This document shows, one piece after another, positions 59,529 through 64,000 of a stretch of DNA of 64,000 nt (positions within the stretch are counted from its first letter, which is position 1; each line of letters opens with the position of its first letter). The notes beneath the pieces were generated by a model that was not told where the DNA came from, searched no databases, and saw only the letters and a program-made list of their open reading frames with translations. The position numbers were made by a program, and so were the translations under genes. This DNA comes from Streptomyces sp. H27-H1 (lineage in GTDB: Bacteria; Actinomycetota; Actinomycetes; Streptomycetales; Streptomycetaceae): assembly GCF_026627445.1 (NCBI RefSeq), contig NZ_JAPNLJ010000015.1:1-64000 (forward strand), read 5' to 3'.

Positions 59529-59945
59529 ATGAGCGGAGAAAACGACCTGCGGAAACTGCTGAGCGCAATGCGGCCCGAACTGCACGACGGGCTGTACGTG
59601 TTCTGCACCATCCCCTCGGACACCGACCCGCAGGCGCTGGCCGGGCTCACGCCCATCGCCTCCGTCCTGGAGCCCGAGGGCCTCACCCTCGTACTGAGCC
59701 AGGAGGACGCCGACGAGGCCGGACTCCCGTACGGCTACACCGCCGGCTGGATCACCCTGCGCGTCCACTCCTCCCTGGACGCCGTCGGCCTCACCGCGGC
59801 CTTCGCCACCGAACTCGGGGCGCACGGCCTGAGCTGCAACGTCATCGCCGGATATCACCACGACCACCTCTTCGTGGACGCCGCGCGGGCGGACGAGGCC
59901 GTGGCCGTCCTGGAAGCGCTCGCGGCCCGCTCCGCGCAGGACTGA
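59529..59945 (+). CDS. ACT-domain-containing protein
   Basis: A 138-residue protein. LRKLLSAMRPELHDGLYVFCTIP... and ITLRVHSSLDAVGLTAAFATELGAHGLSCNVIAGYHHDHLFVDAARADEAVAVLEALA match the two-module ACT_7/DUF1821-like fold, in which small amino-acid-like ligands bind at the domain interface. The conserved segment YHHDHLFVDAARADEAVAVL is diagnostic. The ligand is unknown; a regulatory or sensing role is usual. The ATG at 59529 is preceded by a short gap from the previous gene, so they may form one unit. Confidence 0.85.
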   Translation: MSGENDLRKLLSAMRPELHDGLYVFCTIPSDTDPQALAGLTPIASVLEPEGLTLVLSQEDADEAGLPYGYTAGWITLRVHSSLDAVGLTAAFATELGAHGLSCNVIAGYHHDHLFVDAARADEAVAVLEALAARSAQD

Positions 59946-60067
59946 TCCACCGGGGCGACCGGCCGGCGGCCCCCGAAAGAAGATCAGCTCGATTTGCCGC
60001 ACCGGGCTTCCCGTGCACGTGCGCGGGCGTACGCTGATCCCCCGAACAGGCCTGGGGGATACCAGCC

Positions 60068-62779
60068 ATGACGGACCGTCGGACCCGCAAAAGGCGCACG
60101 ATGTTCGAACGCGACACTGAGCTCACCGCCGTCGACGAAGCCCTGGAGCAGCTCACCGACCCGGGGCCCGAAGCCGGTGGAGCCCTGCTCGCCTTCTCCG
60201 GGCCCGCCGGCCTCGGCAAGACCGCGCTGCTCGGCGAAGTCCGCCGCCGCGCCCACTCCAAGGCCTGCAACGTCCTCGCCGCCCGAGGAGGCGAACAGGA
60301 GCAGAGCCAGCCCTTCCACGTGGCCCGCCAGCTCATCCAGCCCCAGCTGGCCGGTACCTCCGACGAGGAACTGCGCTCCGCCCTCGGCAGCTGGTACTCC
60401 ATCGTCGGCCCCGCCCTCGGCCTCTGCGCGGCCGAACAGGGCGCACCGCCCGACCCCCAGGGCCTGCGCGACGGACTCGACTGGGTCCTCACCCACCTCG
60501 TCGTACAGCGCGCCCCCGTCGTCCTCGTCCTGGACGACGCACACTGGTCCGACCCCGAATCCCTCTCCTGGCTCGCCGCCTTCGCCCCGCGCGCCGAACA
60601 CCTCCCGCTCCTCCTCGTCGTCGCCTACCGCCCCGACGAACTCCCCGCGCACGCCGAGGCCTTCCGTACGCTGCCCGGCCGCGCCGGACACCGGCCGCTG
60701 AGCCTCGCACCGCTCACCGCCGAAGCCGTGTCCACCCTCGTGCGCGAAGCCGTCGGGGACCACGCCGACGACGCCTTCTGCCGTGAAGCCTGGGCCGTCA
60801 CCACCGGCAACCCCTTCGAAGCCGTCGAGCTCGCCGCGAAGGTGCGGGACAAGGGCCTCGCCCCCGTCGAAGCCAGCGCCCCGCTCCTGCGCGACCTCGC
60901 CGCCGCCCAGCGCGGCAGCGGACTCGTCGCCCGCCTCCACAGCCTCGGCCCCTCCACCGTCCGCTTCGCCTGGGCCTGCGCCGTCCTCGGCACCGACACC
61001 CCCAGGGAGCTCGCCGCCCGGGTCGCCGGACTCGGCACCGAGGAGGCCATCGACGCCACCGGACGGCTGCGCGACGCCCGCATCCTGTCGGCCGCCGCCG
61101 AAGAAGCCGCCGAGGAAGAGGAAGAGGCCGGGCTGGAGTTCGTCCATCCCCTCATCGCCACCGCCATGTACCGGGGGATCCCCGACGCCCTGCGGGTCGC
61201 CCTGCACGGAAAGGCCGCCGCCGCCGTGGTCGACGCGGGGCTCGGACCCTCCGCCGCGGCCCGGCACCTGCTGGAGACCCACCCCGAGAACGACCCCTGG
61301 GTGGTGCGCAACCTGCGCGAAGCCGCCCGCGAGAACCTCCGCGCCGGCGCCCCCGAAGCCGCCCGCCGCCAGCTCGCGCGGGCCCTGCGGGAGCCCCCGG
61401 ACTTCGACGAGCGGGCGGCCGTCCTCTACGAACTGGGCTGCGCCTCCCTGCTCACCGAGCCCGCCAACACCGTCAACCACCTGCGCGCCGCCCTCGCGGA
61501 GCCCTTCGAGGACCAGGCGCTGCGCCAGGGCATCGTCATCCGGCTGGCGCAGGTGCTCTCGCACAGCGACCGCCTCGCCGAGGCCTCCGAATGCCTCGCG
61601 CGCGAGATCCTCCACACCCAGGACCTACGCGGCCGGCTGCGCCTGCAGTCCGAGCAGTTCATGTGGGACGCCTTCAACGCCGCCGAGCCGGACTCCCCGG
61701 CGCGCTCCCGGCGGCTCGCGAAACTCGCGGACCGGCTGACCGGGCGGGACCTCACCGAGCGGTACGTCATCGGGCTGCGCGCCTGGGACGCCTGCCTGCG
61801 CGGGGAGCCCGTCGACGTGGTCCTGCACCATGCCGGGCGGGTCCTCGAAACCGGGTTCAGCTGGGCGTACGAGGACCGGGGCTTCGAGGTCCCCGTGCTC
61901 GTCGCGATGGTCCACTTGTACGCCGACCGGCCGGAGCGGGCGGAGGAACTGTTCGAGGCCGGCACCGCCGAGTTCGAGCGGCAGGGCTGGCGCGGGGCGC
62001 ACCTGTCCTTCGCGTACAGCCTGCGCGCGTACATCCGCTACCGGCGCGGACTGCTCGTGGAGGCGGAGGAGCTGGCGCGGGCCGGCCTGCGCCTCGCCGA
62101 ACGCGTCGGACGGCGTACGCCCGTGCACTGGTACGCCATCGCGATCCTCGTCACCACGCTGCTGGCGCGGGGCCGGGTGGACGAGGCCTGGGAACTGGCC
62201 CGGGAACACGAGTACGGGGAGCCCTTCCCGGCGGCCGTCGTCTTCCCCGACTCCCAGACCGTCTACGCGGAACTCCTGCTGGCCCGCGGCCAGGCGAAGG
62301 CCGCGACGGCGGAGCTCGAGGCGGTCGACCGCAGGCTCTCCCCGAGGGGCATCCAGAACCCGTCCTGGTGCCCGTGGCGGCTCCACCTGGCCCGTGCGGT
62401 GTCCGCGGAGCATCCGGCGCGGGCACGGGAACTGTCGGCGGACGCGGTACGCAGGGCCCGCGCCTTCGGTGCCGCGTCGGGCATCGGCCAGGCCCTGCGG
62501 GTGGCCGCTGAGGTGGCCTCGCCGCAGGACCGGCCGGGGCTCCTGGAGGAAGCCGTGGCAGTGCTGTCGGATTCGCCCGCGGGCTACGAGCTCGCGCTCG
62601 CCCTGGCCGCGCTGGGGGAGGAGCGGGGAGACCCGGACGTACTGCTCCGGGCGGTGCTTGCGGCCCGGGAATGCGGTGCGGACGGCCTGCTGCGCACCGC
62701 CACGACGGCGCTGCTCCAGGCCGGCGGCGCCCTGCCCCGCGGCTCCGCGCCGGCAGACGACCCGACCCCCGTCGGCTGA
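60068..62779 (+). CDS. LAL-like AAA ATPase without a C-terminal LuxR domain
   Basis: A 903-residue protein. FERDTELTAVDEALEQL opens an AAA_16 domain with Walker A GPAGLGKT (45-52), Walker B LVLDDAHW (Asp156/157) and the sensor RPDEL. Winged-helix and TPR-like helical repeats run from about 300 to 890 (AARRQLARAL, RPERAEELFEAGTAEFERQGW, LLVEAEELARAGLRLAERVG). LAL regulators end in a LuxR helix-turn-helix of about 60 residues; here the frame ends PADDPTPVG without any. It therefore keeps an NTP-dependent sensory body but lost, or never had, direct DNA binding. Confidence 0.85.
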   Translation: MTDRRTRKRRTMFERDTELTAVDEALEQLTDPGPEAGGALLAFSGPAGLGKTALLGEVRRRAHSKACNVLAARGGEQEQSQPFHVARQLIQPQLAGTSDEELRSALGSWYSIVGPALGLCAAEQGAPPDPQGLRDGLDWVLTHLVVQRAPVVLVLDDAHWSDPESLSWLAAFAPRAEHLPLLLVVAYRPDELPAHAEAFRTLPGRAGHRPLSLAPLTAEAVSTLVREAVGDHADDAFCREAWAVTTGNPFEAVELAAKVRDKGLAPVEASAPLLRDLAAAQRGSGLVARLHSLGPSTVRFAWACAVLGTDTPRELAARVAGLGTEEAIDATGRLRDARILSAAAEEAAEEEEEAGLEFVHPLIATAMYRGIPDALRVALHGKAAAAVVDAGLGPSAAARHLLETHPENDPWVVRNLREAARENLRAGAPEAARRQLARALREPPDFDERAAVLYELGCASLLTEPANTVNHLRAALAEPFEDQALRQGIVIRLAQVLSHSDRLAEASECLAREILHTQDLRGRLRLQSEQFMWDAFNAAEPDSPARSRRLAKLADRLTGRDLTERYVIGLRAWDACLRGEPVDVVLHHAGRVLETGFSWAYEDRGFEVPVLVAMVHLYADRPERAEELFEAGTAEFERQGWRGAHLSFAYSLRAYIRYRRGLLVEAEELARAGLRLAERVGRRTPVHWYAIAILVTTLLARGRVDEAWELAREHEYGEPFPAAVVFPDSQTVYAELLLARGQAKAATAELEAVDRRLSPRGIQNPSWCPWRLHLARAVSAEHPARARELSADAVRRARAFGAASGIGQALRVAAEVASPQDRPGLLEEAVAVLSDSPAGYELALALAALGEERGDPDVLLRAVLAARECGADGLLRTATTALLQAGGALPRGSAPADDPTPVG

Positions 62780-62883
62780 CAGGCCCCGCCGGCGATCTGG
62801 TCCGGTCCCCGGGGGGCCGGAGCCGGTGGCCCGTGGTGGGGGTGGAGGGCCGGGAAACGCGGGCGGGCACGTACCATGGCGGC

Positions 62884-63384
62884 ATGTCCTTCCTCCGCCG
62901 CCACCGCGCCGCCACACCCGACGGCCCGGACTTCGACGTCCTGGCCATGGACCCGGGGGACTGGCCGGGCAATCTCGGGGCCGGGCTGCTGCCCGCGCCC
63001 GACGGCAGCTGCCAGGGTGTCTTCCTCCGCTACGACCTGTTCGGCGGACGCGGCCCCGCGATGATCATCGGAAACCTCCCCGAGGGTTCCCCCGCCCGTG
63101 ACCTCTCCGAGGGGCAGGTTCCCTTCGAGGTGGCCCAGCTCCTCGACGCCCTCGAGAACGACGAGGACGTCGAGGTCACCGGCGCCGAGGACTGCCCCGT
63201 CATGCAGGGCGACAACCTCCTCATCGTCCGGAAGGTCAAGCTCTCCGAGAGCCGGATCAGCTGCGTGCAGTTCGACCGCAGTGACAACGTGCTGGTCACC
63301 ATCGCGAGCTGGGACCGTCCGATCACCGACGACCTCTACGCGCTGCTGAAGCCGCTCCCGGCCGAGCTCTTCCAGCAGGGCTAG
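62884..63384 (+). CDS. Uncharacterised actinobacterial protein
   Basis: A 166-residue acidic protein: FDVLAMDPGDWPGNLGAGLLPAPDGSCQGVFLRYDLFGGRGPAMIIGNLPEGSPARDLSEGQVPFEVAQLLDALENDEDVEVTGAED, then strands ending LLIVRKVKLSESRISCVQFDRSDNVLVTIASWDRPITDDLYALLKPLP. It is conserved-looking and compact, typical of small Streptomyces housekeeping hypotheticals, but I cannot name its family. The ATG at 62884 follows a run of promoter-like DNA. Confidence 0.6.
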   Translation: MSFLRRHRAATPDGPDFDVLAMDPGDWPGNLGAGLLPAPDGSCQGVFLRYDLFGGRGPAMIIGNLPEGSPARDLSEGQVPFEVAQLLDALENDEDVEVTGAEDCPVMQGDNLLIVRKVKLSESRISCVQFDRSDNVLVTIASWDRPITDDLYALLKPLPAELFQQG

Positions 63385-63433
63385 CCCGAGGCCCCGAGCC
63401 CGGCCGGTCCGGTCGGCTCGGCCGGTCCGGCCG

Positions 63434-64000
63434 TCACACGCCGTCCGCGATGTCGTTGGCGGCCACGTACCCGAACGTCATCGCGGGACCGATCGTCGAC
63501 CCGGCCCCCGCATAGCTGTGCCCCATCACGGCCGCACTCGCGTTGCCCGCGGCCCACAGGCCCCGGATCACGGATCCGTCCGCCCGCAGCGCCCGGGCCC
63601 GGGTGTCCGTGACGATGCCGCCCTTCGTGCCCAGGTCACCCGGCACGATCTTGAAGGCGTAGAACGGCGGCGCCCAGATCGGGGCCAGACAGGAGTTCGG
63701 CGTCACGCCCGGGTCCGTGTAGTAGTGGTCGTACGCGGTGTCGCCCCGGTGGTAGTCGGGGTCGGTGCCGTTCCACGCCTGGGCGTTGAACCGGTTGAGC
63801 GTGGAGCGCAGGGCGGCCGCCGGCACTCCGATCTGGTTGGCCAGCGCGTCCCAGGTCCACGCCTTCTTCGCCGCGCCCACCTCGTACCAGGAGTCGGGGA
63901 AGGAGATCGTCGGCAGGACGTCCTTGAACAGGTACTTGCTGCGGTAGTTCTGATCCACGATCAGCCAGGCCGGAATGTGCGAGCCAGTCGCAACCCGGTC
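63434..64000 (-). CDS. 3-ketosteroid delta1-dehydrogenase-like flavoprotein, C-terminal part (runs off the window)
   Basis: Only the last 188 residues or so are in the window. SFPDSWYEVGAAKKAWTWDALANQIGVPAAALRSTLNRFNAQAWNGTDPDYHRGDTAYDHYYTDP is the substrate-side domain. GPFYAFKIVPGDLGTKGGIVTDTRARALRADGSVIRGLWAAGNASAAVMGHSYAGAGSTIGPAMTFGYVAANDIADGV is the C-terminal FAD-binding segment of the KstD/fumarate reductase flavoprotein family, with the GHSYAGAGSTIGPAMTFG motif characteristic of KstD. It introduces a C1-C2 double bond in 3-ketosteroids. Its presence next to FadD19/EchA19/Ltp genes supports steroid catabolism here. Confidence 0.8.
   Translation of the reverse strand, partial: DRVATGSHIPAWLIVDQNYRSKYLFKDVLPTISFPDSWYEVGAAKKAWTWDALANQIGVPAAALRSTLNRFNAQAWNGTDPDYHRGDTAYDHYYTDPGVTPNSCLAPIWAPPFYAFKIVPGDLGTKGGIVTDTRARALRADGSVIRGLWAAGNASAAVMGHSYAGAGSTIGPAMTFGYVAANDIADGV

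Noticed and set aside
1..64000. CRISPR arrays, tRNA and rRNA genes
   Set aside because: No regularly spaced repeat-spacer pattern, cloverleaf-like sequence or rRNA-like segment was noticed on reading; short tRNA genes could still be missed without a covariance search.

Overview
The window is high-GC actinobacterial DNA that reads like a Streptomyces chromosome. Most genes show strong third-position GC bias, GTG and TTG starts are common, and many genes overlap by ATGA or GTGA. Family content also fits: DUF397, a TPR-bearing Ser/Thr kinase, a LuxR-family-like (LAL) ATPase, deazaflavin enzymes, Tat-type secreted glycosidases and a DUF35/thiolase set. No rRNA, tRNA or CRISPR array was seen.

1-13 kb is patchy and partly decayed. 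It holds a GH43 glycosidase whose secretion signal has been replaced, unknown membrane and cytoplasmic proteins, a second secreted GH43 with an AbfB domain behind a LacI-type operator, and a 5' fragment of an ISL3 transposase. It continues with a long patatin-like lipase and a GH16 glucanase fused head-on to the start of a TetR gene at a deletion or rearrangement joint. Then come two SnoaL-like proteins flanking a LysR regulator.

14-18.3 kb (minus strand) is the most interesting unit. Four genes are linked by stop/start overlaps: a stand-alone prephenate dehydratase-fold protein resembling BacA, a DUF6421-like protein with a possible metal-binding motif, an EamA exporter and an ATP-grasp ligase. 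This looks like a compact pathway for a small amino-acid- or dipeptide-type metabolite.

18.5-39.7 kb is mixed accessory and housekeeping content. It includes a secreted adenosine deaminase, a DM13 lipid- or membrane-anchored protein, a divergent MFS // DeoR-HAD locus with operators, two decayed enzymes, a frameshifted acetyltransferase, VOC and SDR enzymes, and a 165-bp MITE. Further along are an MpaB-type oxygenase, a kinase-TPR protein coupled to a phytoene-desaturase-like oxidoreductase, an F420-type enzyme, a FAD monooxygenase // TetR pair with two strong operators, and a serine hydrolase.

39.8-58.3 kb is rich in CoA-thioester catabolism. It holds a nitronate monooxygenase-acyl-CoA synthetase operon, another acyl-CoA synthetase, PaaK, and a divergent FadD19-like // EchA19-like pair followed by DUF35, Ltp4-like and Ltp3-like genes. 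The order matches the mycobacterial sterol side-chain region. Two of these promoters share a 17-bp operator, suggesting one regulon. The window ends inside a KstD-like 3-ketosteroid dehydrogenase, which supports the steroid-catabolism theme.

58.4-63.4 kb holds DUF397, a second near-identical MITE copy, unknown small proteins, an ACT-domain protein and a large LAL-like ATPase that lacks a LuxR DNA-binding domain.
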